Assembly: GCA_963711675.1 (NCBI GenBank)
Contig: CAVQFB010000003.1
Location: 124,001-188,000 of the forward strand
Direction: 5' to 3'
DNA from: CAVQFB01 sp963711675
Lineage (GTDB): Bacteria; Acidobacteriota; Terriglobia; Terriglobales; Acidobacteriaceae
Length of the DNA: 64,000 nt
A model generated the notes under the pieces. It had not been told where the DNA came from. It saw nothing but the letters and a program-made list of their open reading frames with translations, and ran no database searches. The translations under genes and the position numbers were made by a program. Positions 38,201-47,367 of this stretch are shown piece by piece (the first letter of the stretch is position 1; each line of letters starts with the position of its first letter).

Positions 38201-39724
38201 GCAACCATTGCAGCTATGCCACGGGAGCGTGGCCATCTGTTCAACTGGTACAACACCAGGACGCTGGAACCGCTCGCGCCTCGCTTCGTTTCGTCGGTTG
38301 ACAGTGGGAATCTTGTAGCTTCACTGTGGACTCTAAAGCAAGGTTGCCTGGATCTCCTGCAGCGGCCCATCCTGGAGCAAGGCCTGTCCGAAGGATTCGA
38401 GGAGCACTTGTTCGCCTTGGTCGAGTTCCGAGCGCTTTCCAAGAAGCTGCTTTCTCGCTTTCAGCGGGAAAGACGCAAAGAGAATTGGTTGCAGCATCTG
38501 CTTGCTCAAGCCGATCCGATTCTCGAAGACATCCGACAGAGTCCGGCCAACCCTCGCAACGCAGCTGATGCGAAATGGTTTCGCTGCGAAACAGAAGCAC
38601 GTCTGAAGAACATCAAGGAAACCGTCGCCAGCTACGCGCCGTGGCTGTTGCCGGACTTCGTCGCACTTCGCGACGATCCTGCCATAAAACTGAACTCCAC
38701 GCCCGAAAGCCTGTCGCTCCAGCGCTTGCCGGACTTCATCGAGACGTTGTCGAGGCGGTTGGACCTTGCCGCTCGTTCTGCAAGTTCCATCGATCAAGGC
38801 GCATTATACCGGCGTCTCCGGGCTATGCTTCCCGAAGCTCTTTCCCGTTCGCAGCACCTCATTCGCGACCTGCAGGCTATAGCCAAGGCGGCGGAGCGAA
38901 CCGCGAACGAAATGGATTTTGATTTTCTTCTGAATCCCTACCGTCGACTCTTGTCCACTGGATTTAATGTCGAGTCTCAGAAGCTCGATCCTTCTTGTTA
39001 CGACCTGCTGGCGTCTGAATCGCGAACGGCAGCCTTCGTCGCGATCGCGAAGGACGATATCCCGCAGGAATCCTGGTTCCTGTTAGGACGTTCACACACG
39101 CTCGACCATGGACGTCCGGTTCTGCTTTCGTGGTCTGGGACCATGTTTGAGTATTTGATGCCCGCGATCTGGATGCGTACGCACCCTAATACTCTTCTGG
39201 AACGCACTGTAGCCGCCGCGGTTTGTGCGCAACAGGCGTACGCCGAGGAGAAAAGTATTCCATGGGGTATATCCGAGTCAGCCTACTTCAAAATGGATGA
39301 AGCAGGGAACTATCAATACCACGCGTTCGGCCTGCCCAGCCTCGCGCTCCGCCGCACGCAGGAGAAATCACTGGTAGTTTCTCCTTATTCCACGTTCTTG
39401 GCTCTTCACATTGACCCGGAGCGATCTTTAGAAAATCTTCGCAAAATGAAAGGCGATGGTTGGTTTGGCCCATATGGCTTCTATGAATCCACGGACTTCA
39501 CACCTCCACGGCGCACATGGCGTCATCGCTACGAGATCGTGCGCTGTTGGATGGCGCATCACCAGGGCATGAGTCTCCTGGCCATCGCAAATTTCCTTGA
39601 AGATGATGTTGTGAAACGGTGGTTCCATAGCGATCGCCGTGTTCAGGCCACTGAGCTCTTGTTGCATGAAAAGCCAGTGACTCACGTTCGCCATGTTCGT
39701 CGCCGCTTCAGAGTGGCGGTCTGA
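35225..39724 (+). CDS. NdvB-like cyclic beta-1,2-glucan synthase, lacking the phosphorylase domain
   Basis: The 1499-residue protein has an N-terminal region of about 330 residues, membrane helices (about 337-375), a family-84-type glucosyltransferase core with DSD (about 543-545) and HRWLRGDWQ (about 690-698), then further helices (about 740-880). Its C-terminal part (about 1080-1480) has the glycoamylase fold, including YRHRYEIVRCWMAHHQGMSLLAI-like features. In NdvB/Cgs the polypeptide is nearly twice as long and ends in a GH94 phosphorylase domain that controls chain length; here the protein stops soon after ATELLLHEK. The following gene faces the other way, so a simple frameshift does not hide a missing domain. 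The product is probably a beta-1,2-glucan, by inference. Confidence 0.87.
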   Translation: MTDMTQKTHAELAGEEDQPVLTPLAKSGEVDLLSLCSHASQLASGLVWLPNTRSSAFFSEQSRRAVRAFRPVMRKIQVPRADTSSEDLRWLQDNFRLLDSELDGLREGFQQFRRVPHVRTPEGVSLPRVAALAEGFLVAVGYKFSESALIAYVEEFQKTTVLKMMELWAFVQAMKLVLLREIARRASRCLANPAGSYEIGICVNSLREVTQAPWRVILEPLILFDHVLRQDPAGSYTKMDFDSRELYRKKLIEMAARSDFPEMEVARQALIRARDAQQQPEPNPRVAARRSHIGYYLIGEGSDLLNEHIGFRPSLGGRLRAFLRKHPDQFYLTGIEVLMFVIVLAVLLPLISLSTSLGLLLFSLLALLLPSSQGAIQVMNYLTTSLLPAQIIPKLDFSDGVPDDCVTLVAIPTLLLNEKQVRTLVDDLEVRFLGNHDRNIHFALVSDLPDSREPSREDDPLIDLCSDLIRGLNEKYADQDAGSFLLLHRHRVYNPREGAWMGWERKRGKLLDLNKLLRQHYDSFPIKVGDLSILPRVRFVLTLDSDTELPRRSAHRMIGALAHPLNQAIVDSEKNLVVAGYGILQPRVGVSVQSASQSRLASIYSGETGFDIYTRAISDVYQDLYGEGIFTGKGIYEVDTLYQVLDRRFPNNILLSHDLIEGAYARAALASDIEIIEDYPSHYSAYSRRKHRWLRGDWQITAWLRSKVRDESGKYVPNPISIVSQWKILDNLRRSLVEPATFLLLVCGWLFLPETPLYWTLITIGILFLPVWCNFVFTIVRAAAERKMEVARDAWNGLFTANVSVFLSIAFLAHQTLVSLDAVFRTLVRRAFTQRRLLEWETAAQAELGRKRTPLDLYLNWVPVLALVVGLVVFLVNPDALPVAAPVLCLWACGKLISVWLDQPARPLRSGVSKADKLFLRRSALRTWRYFAEFSTEEHNWLIPDNVQEEPAAIAARVSPTNLGFLLNARQVACEFGYLTVPEFAQQTLRTLATIAAMPRERGHLFNWYNTRTLEPLAPRFVSSVDSGNLVASLWTLKQGCLDLLQRPILEQGLSEGFEEHLFALVEFRALSKKLLSRFQRERRKENWLQHLLAQADPILEDIRQSPANPRNAADAKWFRCETEARLKNIKETVASYAPWLLPDFVALRDDPAIKLNSTPESLSLQRLPDFIETLSRRLDLAARSASSIDQGALYRRLRAMLPEALSRSQHLIRDLQAIAKAAERTANEMDFDFLLNPYRRLLSTGFNVESQKLDPSCYDLLASESRTAAFVAIAKDDIPQESWFLLGRSHTLDHGRPVLLSWSGTMFEYLMPAIWMRTHPNTLLERTVAAAVCAQQAYAEEKSIPWGISESAYFKMDEAGNYQYHAFGLPSLALRRTQEKSLVVSPYSTFLALHIDPERSLENLRKMKGDGWFGPYGFYESTDFTPPRRTWRHRYEIVRCWMAHHQGMSLLAIANFLEDDVVKRWFHSDRRVQATELLLHEKPVTHVRHVRRRFRVAV

Positions 39725-39767
39725 GCGCAGGTCTAAATCCGCGTCTGATGCCTTGGCGAATCCGGCT

Positions 39768-40775
39768 TCAACGGAAGCGGTATCCCGGTTTGAGCACGCA
39801 GCGGTAGGCAGTCGTCTGATCCCGGTTCGTCGTAGTGTTGCTGCAACTAGCCCAGCTCAAGATCAGGGCTGGCCCCAGCGGAAAAACGATGGATTCACTG
39901 TTCAACTCGGCCTCAATGCTCACGCCCTCGGCGGTTGCCGGCAACGTAAAGTTCAGCGCCTGACCAAAGATTACCGGATAAGACTGGCGGGTTACGTCGT
40001 TGACCATTGTCCGAAACACCTCCGCCTCCATCAGGAATGTTGTTGTATCAGACCAGTTCAGAACCGAGACGCTGATGGTGCGGCCGCCCGCGCTGAAGCC
40101 GTCTGATTCAATCTTTGTGAAGGGGCAAGGGCCCGCGATGCAAGAAATTCTGGCGTTGCGGAACTCATTGCCTTCACCCGCATCCAGTGACTCGGAGCCC
40201 ATGGTCGCTTTCCACTTGCCGCCCGGGGAACACGGGGATTGACCATGGCAGGGTACGTTTCCGGCGTTGACGACTTCAAACGTCTTGACCGCACTGCCAA
40301 CGTTCACGGAGTTGGTGGTTTTCATCGAGTATCGCGCCACGACATTCGAAATAACCACCTCTGGACGATTCAGTCGGGCAGGAGTGGCGCGAGGAAGAGG
40401 TATCAGGCGGGCGATATAGATTCCGTCTCCGACGGTCTGAGTCATATCGAGGGGTTTGTAATCCGGGTGCCGGAAGTGCAGGGTCACAGTGTGACCCGCC
40501 TTGATACTAGGCCGCAACTCCAGATTGAAGAAGCCGACGGAATTGGACTGCATCGGACCCGCCGTGAAACCGTCGGTCGCGGTTACGCTGACGTCCGCTA
40601 TCGGTAACTGCTTTCTGGGATCGCTGTCTTGCCGGAGTACGGTACCCAGGAGCGAAATCGGCCGATGTCCCCGAGAACGAAAAACGACGAAGATCGTCAC
40701 GGCCAGAAGAACGGCGATCACACCGCCTATGGCAGCGATCTTTCGTGCACGGCCGATGCTTTCAATCCGGGTCAA
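39768..40775 (-). CDS. Membrane-anchored protein with carboxypeptidase-regulatory-like domain
   Basis: The 335-residue product starts from TTG at 40775 with GAGGACTGGAAG upstream. An N-terminal membrane helix (about 12-31) is followed by a beta-sandwich segment like the carboxypeptidase regulatory domain (PIADVSVTATDGFTAG, SVGFFNLEL). The remaining 200 residues are of unknown type, with four cysteines spaced for disulfides (PCHGQSPC, CIAGPC). It lies antiparallel between the glucan synthase and the glycoamylase-like hydrolase genes. No function can be assigned; it is probably periplasmic or surface exposed. Confidence 0.75.
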   Translation of the reverse strand: MTRIESIGRARKIAAIGGVIAVLLAVTIFVVFRSRGHRPISLLGTVLRQDSDPRKQLPIADVSVTATDGFTAGPMQSNSVGFFNLELRPSIKAGHTVTLHFRHPDYKPLDMTQTVGDGIYIARLIPLPRATPARLNRPEVVISNVVARYSMKTTNSVNVGSAVKTFEVVNAGNVPCHGQSPCSPGGKWKATMGSESLDAGEGNEFRNARISCIAGPCPFTKIESDGFSAGGRTISVSVLNWSDTTTFLMEAEVFRTMVNDVTRQSYPVIFGQALNFTLPATAEGVSIEAELNSESIVFPLGPALILSWASCSNTTTNRDQTTAYRCVLKPGYRFR

Positions 40776-40921
40776 CTTCCAGTCCTCGCTGTATCGAACT
40801 CTTCCGGAATCGCGATGTTGCGCGACTTCTCCACGATTTTACAATCGCCTCGCCTGTTGGCCCATTTACTCTTCATGGTTCACCGACCTTCCCTCGGCGC
40901 CTCTCATCGTTCTAAAGTAGG

Positions 40922-42292
40922 TTGGTGGGTCAGGAAGATAAGGGTGGCAGCCTTTCGCGGCGTGACGCGCTTAGACAGATTCTCGGTCTTGGTGTGTGCG
41001 TCCCTCTGATAGGACTAGGTCAATCATTCGCCGAAGCTGGGGAATCCTCTACTCAGCCGAAAACGCCTTCAGCTTTGTCGCAGGACGACGAGCAACTTCT
41101 GGACGAACTGGAGAATGCTAACTTTCTTTATTTTTGGGAGCAGGCCAATCCTCAGACGGGGTTGGTGAAAGATCGCTCGAACGTGCGATCGCCGGATAAC
41201 GGTGTTGTAGCCAGCATTGCCTCAACCGGCTTCGGACTGACTGCGCTCTGCATCGGACACCAGCGCGGCTATGTGCCAACCTCCGAAGTGCAAGCCCGGG
41301 TTCTCTCCACTTTGCGTTTCTTGTGGAAGAAGTTGCCTACGCACCGAGGATTCTTCTATCACTTCGCCAACGTGAACACTGGCGAGAGACTGTGGGATTC
41401 GGAAGTCTCATCGGTCGACACTGCAATTCTGTTGTGTGGGGTTCTGACCTGCCGACAATACTTCCAGCTTCCCGAAATCAAGCAGTTGGCCTACCAGATC
41501 TTCCAGCGCGTGGACTGGCGCTGGCTATCTGAGGACACATCCCTGTTGCCCCACGGGTGGCTGCCGGAAATCGGTTTTCTGCCAAGTCGCTGGGACTATT
41601 ACAGCGAACTGATGATGATGTATCTCCTGGGATTGGGGTCTTCCACGTATCCGCTCCGGACGGAAACCTGGAATGCCTGGAAGAGGACAACTTTTGAATA
41701 CGATGGCCTTCGTTACATCGGATCATTTGCCCCGTTGTTCGTTCACCAATACTCGCAGGCCTGGTTCGACTTCCGACACAAGCGCGACAAGTACGCTGAC
41801 TACTTTAAGAATTCGGCTATCGCTACCGAAGTCCATCGCCGTTATTGCCTGGAACTGTCGAAGGAGTTTCCCGATTACAGTGAGGACCTGTGGGGCATAA
41901 CGGCTTCAGACTCCGACAAGGGATACGTAGTCTGGGGTGGACCTCCGACTACAGGACCGATTGACGGCACGGTGGTTCCGAGTGCGGCCGCCGGGTCTCT
42001 GCCTTTTCTGCCGCAGGCGGTGATGCGTGTCCTCCACACCATGAAAAGTCGCTACGGCGACAAGGCCTGGTGCCGCTACGGATTTGTGAACGCCTTTAAT
42101 CCCCTGAAGAACTGGTACGACACCGACGTGATTGGAATTGACACTGGAATCACGATGCTGATGGCCGAGAACGCTCGCACCGGCTTCGTATGGAACACCT
42201 TCATGAAGAACCCTGAGGCCCAGCGGGGGTTAGAACGCGCTGGCTTTGAACCGTACCAGCCCTCCGATAGCCAGGACGACGAAGCCGACTAG
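40922..42292 (+). CDS. Exported glycoamylase-fold hydrolase (GH144-like)
   Basis: The 456-residue product begins at TTG 40922 (GTG at 40925 is an alternative) and carries a twin-arginine-like signal (SRRDALRQILGLGVCVPLIG). The rest is the Glycoamylase (PF10091) (alpha/alpha)6 domain: ENANFLYFWEQANPQTGLVKDR, SIASTGFGLTALCIG and IDTGITMLMAENARTG are characteristic. GH144 members of this fold are endo-beta-1,2-glucanases, so this enzyme probably trims or degrades a beta-1,2-glucan in the periplasm or outside. The synthase-like gene two genes upstream has the same fold in its C-terminal part, supporting a shared substrate. Confidence 0.85.
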   Translation: MVGQEDKGGSLSRRDALRQILGLGVCVPLIGLGQSFAEAGESSTQPKTPSALSQDDEQLLDELENANFLYFWEQANPQTGLVKDRSNVRSPDNGVVASIASTGFGLTALCIGHQRGYVPTSEVQARVLSTLRFLWKKLPTHRGFFYHFANVNTGERLWDSEVSSVDTAILLCGVLTCRQYFQLPEIKQLAYQIFQRVDWRWLSEDTSLLPHGWLPEIGFLPSRWDYYSELMMMYLLGLGSSTYPLRTETWNAWKRTTFEYDGLRYIGSFAPLFVHQYSQAWFDFRHKRDKYADYFKNSAIATEVHRRYCLELSKEFPDYSEDLWGITASDSDKGYVVWGGPPTTGPIDGTVVPSAAAGSLPFLPQAVMRVLHTMKSRYGDKAWCRYGFVNAFNPLKNWYDTDVIGIDTGITMLMAENARTGFVWNTFMKNPEAQRGLERAGFEPYQPSDSQDDEAD

Positions 42293-42426
42293 GCCAGGAT
42301 TTAGCCTGCGTCCGTTCCCCCAGGTTGTAGCAACAGTAAAAACTGAACCGCCTTTCGAAGCGTATTATCTGCACGTAGGTGGGGCTCGAGCAGCACTCAG
42401 AATCTTACGTATACAAAGGGAGTCAG

Positions 42427-43206
42427 ATGCTACGTCTTCTCGATTTTCCTCCCTACATGTTTACCGCAAGTTTTCTCACTTTGCTCGTTGTCGTGGAGGC
42501 CGGATTCCGCCTGGGCCTGTGGAAAGCGGCCAACATCGATGAGCAGCGCCATGATCAGGTGGTAGAGACGCGAAACGAGATCGCCGTTCTGCTTAGCCTT
42601 CTGCTCGGCTTCACGCTTGCCATGGTGTTGCCCCGTTTTGATCAACGCAAACTGCTGGTAGTCGAGGAAGCCAACGCGATCGGGACGACATATCTCCGGG
42701 CGCAGATGTTGCCGGAAGGCATTCGCGGAAATACGCAAGAACTTCTAAGGGGGTATGTCAGCTCGCGGTTGGACTTTTTTGCCGCCGGATTGAGCAGCGA
42801 GAGACTGCAGGCATCTCTTGCTCATTCCAAGCAGGTACAAAGCTCGCTGTGGCAACAGGCAGTTGCGATCGCTCAGCAGAGCCCGACACCGATCAGTGCC
42901 TTGTACATCCAGTCGTTAAACGAAATGATCGATCTGGATACCAAACGAGTAACAGCTCTTGAAAATCGTATTCCGCCAACGATCTGGCTCATGCTGCTGT
43001 TCATTGCGGTCCTTACCTGCCTGACGATTGGCTACAGCCAGCGTCGCAGGTTCTTGCTGTCGACGGTTGTTCCACCTTTGATGATAGCGATCGTAATGTC
43101 GCTCATTGCTGATCTCGATACGCCTCGCTCCGGCCTGATCACTATCGGGCAGCAAAGCATGGAGAGGTTGCAGTCAGATATGAGCCCGAACGTGGCGCCG
43201 CGCTGA
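42427..43206 (+). CDS. DUF4239 membrane protein
   Basis: The 259-residue protein starts at ATG 42427 (AAGGGAG upstream), with a longer frame upstream that I do not use. It has membrane segments at about 10-25, 45-65, 190-205 and 215-235, and the motif RNEIAVLLSLLLGFTLAMVLPRFDQRK, which matches the DUF4239 (bestrophin-like) family. The central soluble region is helical. Family members are unstudied; a channel role is only suggested by distant similarity. It follows the hydrolase gene by 134 bases but there is no evidence that it belongs to the glucan pathway. Confidence 0.8.
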   Translation: MLRLLDFPPYMFTASFLTLLVVVEAGFRLGLWKAANIDEQRHDQVVETRNEIAVLLSLLLGFTLAMVLPRFDQRKLLVVEEANAIGTTYLRAQMLPEGIRGNTQELLRGYVSSRLDFFAAGLSSERLQASLAHSKQVQSSLWQQAVAIAQQSPTPISALYIQSLNEMIDLDTKRVTALENRIPPTIWLMLLFIAVLTCLTIGYSQRRRFLLSTVVPPLMIAIVMSLIADLDTPRSGLITIGQQSMERLQSDMSPNVAPR

Positions 43207-43333
43207 AGATTGTCCGCCGGTGCTCGGGTTTCGACCTCGCGCCTCCGGCCGTCGAAATCATTGGCCATCCCTTATAATCGTAAGATTGCCGTTGTCCTGC
43301 AGGGCTCACCGTCCTCCGGGGAAATCGAATCCA

Positions 43334-44143
43334 ATGACCGCCCGTTTGGACCAGATCGTCGCCGCCACGCGCCTTCGTGTAGCTGAAATGAAGCGCGGGG
43401 CCGATGTGCGCGATCTGGAGAGGCACGCCGAGGCGCACAGACCGCGGGGCTTCCGCAGACATTTGGAGTCGGCTCGCCGGTCCGGTGTAGCGATCATCGC
43501 CGAGCTGAAGAAAGCGTCACCTTCGAAGGGACTCATACGTGAGGAGTTTGATGTCGCTGTTTTGTCGCGAGAACTGGAAGGTGCGGGTGCGTCGGCGCTC
43601 TCGGTGCTGACGGATCAGGAATTCTTCCAGGGGTCGCTCCTGAATCTGCAACTCGCTTCAAAGAACGCCCGTTTACCATGCTTGCGGAAGGATTTCATCG
43701 TTGATGAGTTCCAACTGTTGGAGGCGAGAGCAAACCGCGCAGACGCGGTTTTGCTGATCGTTGCGGCACTGTCTCCCCAGGAGTTGAACCGCCTGGCGAG
43801 CGCGGCTCACAAATTCGAGCTCGACGTATTGTGCGAGGTGCACGACGAGAAGGAACTGCAGGCAGCATTGGATGCAGGGTGTGATCTGGTTGGGGTGAAC
43901 AATCGCGACCTCCGCACGTTCAAGGTAGATTTGGCAACAGCGTTCAGGTTGGCGGATCGTTTTCCAAACAATGTTTTTCCCGTGGCTGAGAGTGGAATCA
44001 GCAACGGCGGTGACATAGCTCGGCTTCGAGTGGCAGGGTACGGAGCTTTCCTGTTGGGCGAAACCTTGATGAAAGCGCCGCAACCCGGAAAAGCTTTGCG
44101 AACGCTGATCGCGGAAGCTCACGCACCGCTATCGATTCTTTAG
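43334..44143 (+). CDS. trpC: Indole-3-glycerol phosphate synthase
   Basis: TrpC closes the indole ring in the fourth step of tryptophan synthesis. The 269-residue TIM barrel has the catalytic Lys-bearing AELKKASPSKG (about 57-67), CLRKDFIVDEFQL (about 115-127), VGVNNRDL and the phosphate-binding PVAESGIS. The ATG at 43334 fits the family start; the open frame upstream is not used. It heads the block trpC-trpF-trpB-trpA-aroQ-aroF-tyrA; trpE, trpD and trpG are not in this window. Confidence 0.95.
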   Translation: MTARLDQIVAATRLRVAEMKRGADVRDLERHAEAHRPRGFRRHLESARRSGVAIIAELKKASPSKGLIREEFDVAVLSRELEGAGASALSVLTDQEFFQGSLLNLQLASKNARLPCLRKDFIVDEFQLLEARANRADAVLLIVAALSPQELNRLASAAHKFELDVLCEVHDEKELQAALDAGCDLVGVNNRDLRTFKVDLATAFRLADRFPNNVFPVAESGISNGGDIARLRVAGYGAFLLGETLMKAPQPGKALRTLIAEAHAPLSIL

Positions 44144-44220
44144 CAGTGCTTGATGGAATACAGGGTGGGTGATTCCGCGTCAACGATTGAACAAGTTCCA
44201 ACAGAATTTATACAGCTCCC

Positions 44221-44892
44221 ATGACGTGGATCAAGATCTGTGGCACCACCAATTTGGAAGACGCTCAGACCGCGGTCGAGGCCGGTACGGACGCTCTGGG
44301 GTTCGTCTTCTATGAGCGGAGTCCAAGGACGATCGACCAGAAGCTCGCACGAAACATCGTGGCTCGCTTACCGGCGACAGTCGAAAAAATCGGCATTTTT
44401 GTCGATCAATCGGCGGAGGCCATCCACCAGATAGCGGATGAGGTTGGATTGACGGGAGTTCAGTTGCACGGCAGACACGGGGCTGGCAGTCGAGTGGTCG
44501 AAATGGCTGCCCCGGAAGCCAACCGTTCAAGACTGAAAGTTATCTCGGTTTGCCAGGCCCGTGACCTGGAAGGGGGAACTTTCCTGTCTGAGGATGCTCG
44601 GCGCGGGCTCTATGCCGTGCTCGTGGATTCCGGATCAAACGCCCAAATCGGTGGGACGGGCAAGACATTTGACTGGGGAAAAGCGCGGGAGGCGATTCAG
44701 TCTTTGAGCCTGATAATGCCGGTCATCGTGGCCGGTGGCCTTAACTCCAATAATGTTGGCGAAGCGATGAATATGTTCCAGCCGTACGGAGTGGACGTGG
44801 TCTCAGGGGTCGAAGCGAAGCCTGGGAAGAAGGATCCCGCCAAGGTTCGGGCATTTGTGCAGGCGGTCCGACGGGCAGAGACGAGCGTATAG
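44221..44892 (+). CDS. trpF: Phosphoribosylanthranilate isomerase
   Basis: TrpF carries out the third step of tryptophan synthesis, the Amadori rearrangement of phosphoribosylanthranilate. The 223-residue barrel begins MTWIKICGTTNLEDA with the catalytic Cys (residue 7), has DALGFVFYERSPR and the phosphate-binding VAGGLNSNNV, and ends with VDVVSGVEAKPGKKDPAKV, where SGVE is the family signature. trpB starts two bases after the stop. Confidence 0.95.
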   Translation: MTWIKICGTTNLEDAQTAVEAGTDALGFVFYERSPRTIDQKLARNIVARLPATVEKIGIFVDQSAEAIHQIADEVGLTGVQLHGRHGAGSRVVEMAAPEANRSRLKVISVCQARDLEGGTFLSEDARRGLYAVLVDSGSNAQIGGTGKTFDWGKAREAIQSLSLIMPVIVAGGLNSNNVGEAMNMFQPYGVDVVSGVEAKPGKKDPAKVRAFVQAVRRAETSV

Positions 44893-44894
44893 GA

Positions 44895-46155
44895 ATGGCG
44901 ACGGCAACGATCTCAAGATCGAGGAAGGCCGATCAAGACAAGAGAGGTCGCCCAAGCGGCGGGTCACTCAAGGCCAGAGAAGCCGGCCGTTTCGGTGCCT
45001 ACGGTGGCCGCTACGTTCCTGAAACCCTGATGGCGGCGCTCGAGGAACTAGAGGCCGCGTATGCAAAGGCGCGACGTGATCGCAGCTTTCAAAAGAGACT
45101 GGCCGACTTGCTGCATTCCTATGCCGGCCGTCCCACGCCGCTCTTTCTTGCCCGGCGGCTCACGGAGAAATTCGGGGGAGCCAGGATCTACCTTAAGCGC
45201 GAAGATTTGCTGCACACCGGCGCTCACAAGATCAACAACTGTCTGGGACAGGCGCTGCTGGCCGAACGCATGGGCAAGCGCCGCATCATCGCGGAGACGG
45301 GTGCTGGTCAACACGGTGTTGCGACCGCAACCGTGTGCGCGTTGCTAGGTTTCGATTGCGTGGTCTACATGGGTACCGAGGACATGCGCCGGCAGGAGTT
45401 GAATGTTTTTCGGATGCGCTTGCTGGGCGCGGAAGTGCGCGGCGTAGATTCCGGACAGCGCACGCTCAAGGATGCGATTAACGAAGCCATGCGCGACTGG
45501 GTCACGAACGTGCGCACGACTCACTACTTGCTCGGGTAGTGTCCTAGGGGCGCATCCCTATCCGACGATGGTGCGCGATTTTCATAGGGTCATCGGCAGG
45601 GAGGCGCGGGCACAGATCTTGAAAGCCGAGGGCAAATTGCCGTCAGCCGTCATCGCGTGTGTCGGAGGAGGGTCGAATTCCATCGGGATCTTTCACGAAT
45701 TCATCAAAGATAAGAAAGTGCGCCTGATCGGCGTGGAAGCGGGGGGCCGCGGGGAAAAGCTCGGTGAGCACGCGTCGCGATTTCAGGGAGGCTCTCCCGG
45801 TGTGTTGCAGGGTACCTATTCTTACGTTTTGCAGGACGACTCAGGTCAGATCGCGGCAACACATTCCATTTCCGCAGGCCTTGATTACCCGTCGATTGGC
45901 CCGGAGCACGCGTGGCTGAAAGATTCAGGCCGTGCAGAATATGTTTCTGCTTGCGACCGCGAGACTCTGGAGGCTTGTACGCTGCTGGCCCGCACAGAAG
46001 GGATCATTGCCGCGCTCGAGTCCGCCCACGCTGTTGCTGAGGCCGCTAAGCGAGCTCCGAAAATGAAGAAGTCAGAGATTTTGATTGTGAACATCTCTGG
46101 CCGGGGCGATAAAGACATGGGCATACTGAGGGAGAATTTGAAGCTGGGAGATTGA
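44895..46155 (+). CDS. trpB: Tryptophan synthase beta chain, one frameshift
   Basis: TrpB joins indole and serine with pyridoxal phosphate. The first frame covers the N-terminal half with GRFGAYGGRYVPETLM, the PLP lysine in HTGAHKINN and the ETGAGQHGVA motif. It stops at 45537-45539 in CTCGGGTAGTG. Removing one G from the run at 45534-45536 joins it to the second frame, giving HYLLGSVLGAHPYPTMVRDF. The rest includes the cofactor-binding CVGGGSNS and ends NISGRGDKDMG. The reconstructed length is about 420 residues, as expected. All catalytic motifs are present, so I treat the stop as a sequence error. Confidence 0.92.
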
Positions 46156-46173
46156 ACCGGGCTACAAGAAACG

Positions 46174-46979
46174 ATGCCTCTGTCTTTTCAAAAACGGCCA
46201 GCTCTTGTCGCTTACGTGACTTGCGGCGATCCTGACTTGGCTACGACGCGCGAAGTCGTGCTCGCCGCCGTCGACGCTGGTGCGGACACCATTGAACTCG
46301 GTGTCCCTTTCAGCGACCCGTTGGCCGACGGGCCGGTGATTCAGCGAGCTAGCGAACGAGCGTTGCGGAAGGGCACGACTCTCGATCAGGTTCTAGCTCT
46401 GGCGGCGACGTGCGCAGGCGATCGCAGGCGGCTTGATCATTTTCTCTTACCTCAATCCCGATCCTGAGAATGGGCCTCGCCCGCTTCTGTGCTGCGGCAC
46501 GAAAGGCTGGCGTCGACGGTGCGCTGGTTACGGACCTTCCCGTCGAGGAAGCAGGCGAATATCTGGCGGCGATGCGAAAGAACAATTTGGCCACCGTATT
46601 TCTCGCGGCTCCCACCAGTCCCGACGGGCGCCTGAAGCGCATCGCTGCTGTATCTTCAGGTTTCGTGTACGCTGTCTCTCGCACCGGCGTGACGGGTGCG
46701 CGTCAGCAGCTTCCCGAGGACGCAGGCCGGCTTGTCCGCAGATTGCGCCGGTATACGAAGCTTCCGATTGCTGTCGGGTTCGGAATCTCGACTCCAGAGC
46801 AGTTTTCTGCGGTCGGCGCGTTCGCGGATGCGGCGGTGGTCGGCAGCGCGATCGTGGAAACGATCGAGCGCAACGTTGGGCGCGAGGCAGAGGCCGTGCG
46901 AGAATTCGTGCGTGGACTGATCGCCGAGGACAAGCGGACAGAGTCAACAAAAATCGCAATTGGTTCCTCGCAGGTGTAG
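46174..46979 (+). CDS. trpA: Tryptophan synthase alpha chain, three frameshifts
   Basis: TrpA cleaves indole-3-glycerol phosphate and channels indole to TrpB. The N-terminal frame has AYVTCGDPDLATT and IELGVPFSDPLADGPVIQ (with both catalytic acidic sites expected), and the C-terminal frame has VDGALVTDLPVEEAGEY, VSRTGVTGAR and VGFGISTPEQ. Between them the frame changes at about 46405, 46430 and 46457-46459. Correcting one missing base, one missing base and one extra C gives a normal ADVRRRSQAGLIIFSYLNPILRMG. The total is then about 268 residues, the usual length. Three nearby shifts in a conserved gene point to poor sequence quality here. Confidence 0.88.
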
Positions 46980-47007
46980 CGCCGCATTCAGGTGACCGAG
47001 TACTTTG

Positions 47008-47329
47008 ATGGATATCGCAGACTGGCGCAAGAAGATCGACGAGCTGGACCGCAAGCTGGTTGAACTTCTAAACCAGCGGGCACAGGCGGCACATGAGATC
47101 GGAAAGCTGAAACACGATACCAGTCTGCCGATCTACGAGCCCGACCGCGAGCGGATCGTGTTCGCCAATGTCCAGAGAGTCAATCAGGGGCCTCTGCCGA
47201 CATCGGGATTTGGCCCAGATCTACGAGCGCATCATGGACGTGATGCGAAAAATTCAGAAAGAAGAGATCGCTCCGGCCTCGCAAGATGCCGTGTCGGGTA
47301 CGGAGTTGGATGCCGAACTCGATGACTGA
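47008..47329 (+). CDS. aroQ: Chorismate mutase (AroQ type), one frameshift
   Basis: This small helical enzyme converts chorismate to prephenate. WRKKIDELDRKLVELLNQRAQAAHEIGKLK and IYEPDRERIV are the AroQ signature. At 47205-47207 an extra G moves the frame; taking it out gives PTSDLAQIYERIMDVMRKIQKEEI and a stop at 47327-47329, about 106 residues. It lies between trpA and aroF, ahead of prephenate dehydrogenase, so it channels chorismate towards tyrosine (and phenylalanine). Confidence 0.85.
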
Positions 47330-47367
47330 CGACCTCTACCTGCCATTACGACTGAGACGTCCTTCTT

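Noticed and set aside
39600..40106. Possible frameshift hiding a GH94 domain after the glucan synthase
   Set aside because: Only 43 bases separate the stop from the end of a convergent gene with its own coding features, and other frames give no GH94 sequence.
45530..45545. Programmed frameshifting in trpB and neighbours
   Set aside because: No slippery heptamer with pseudoknot or stop context is evident, and the shifts occur in many unrelated genes with both signs.
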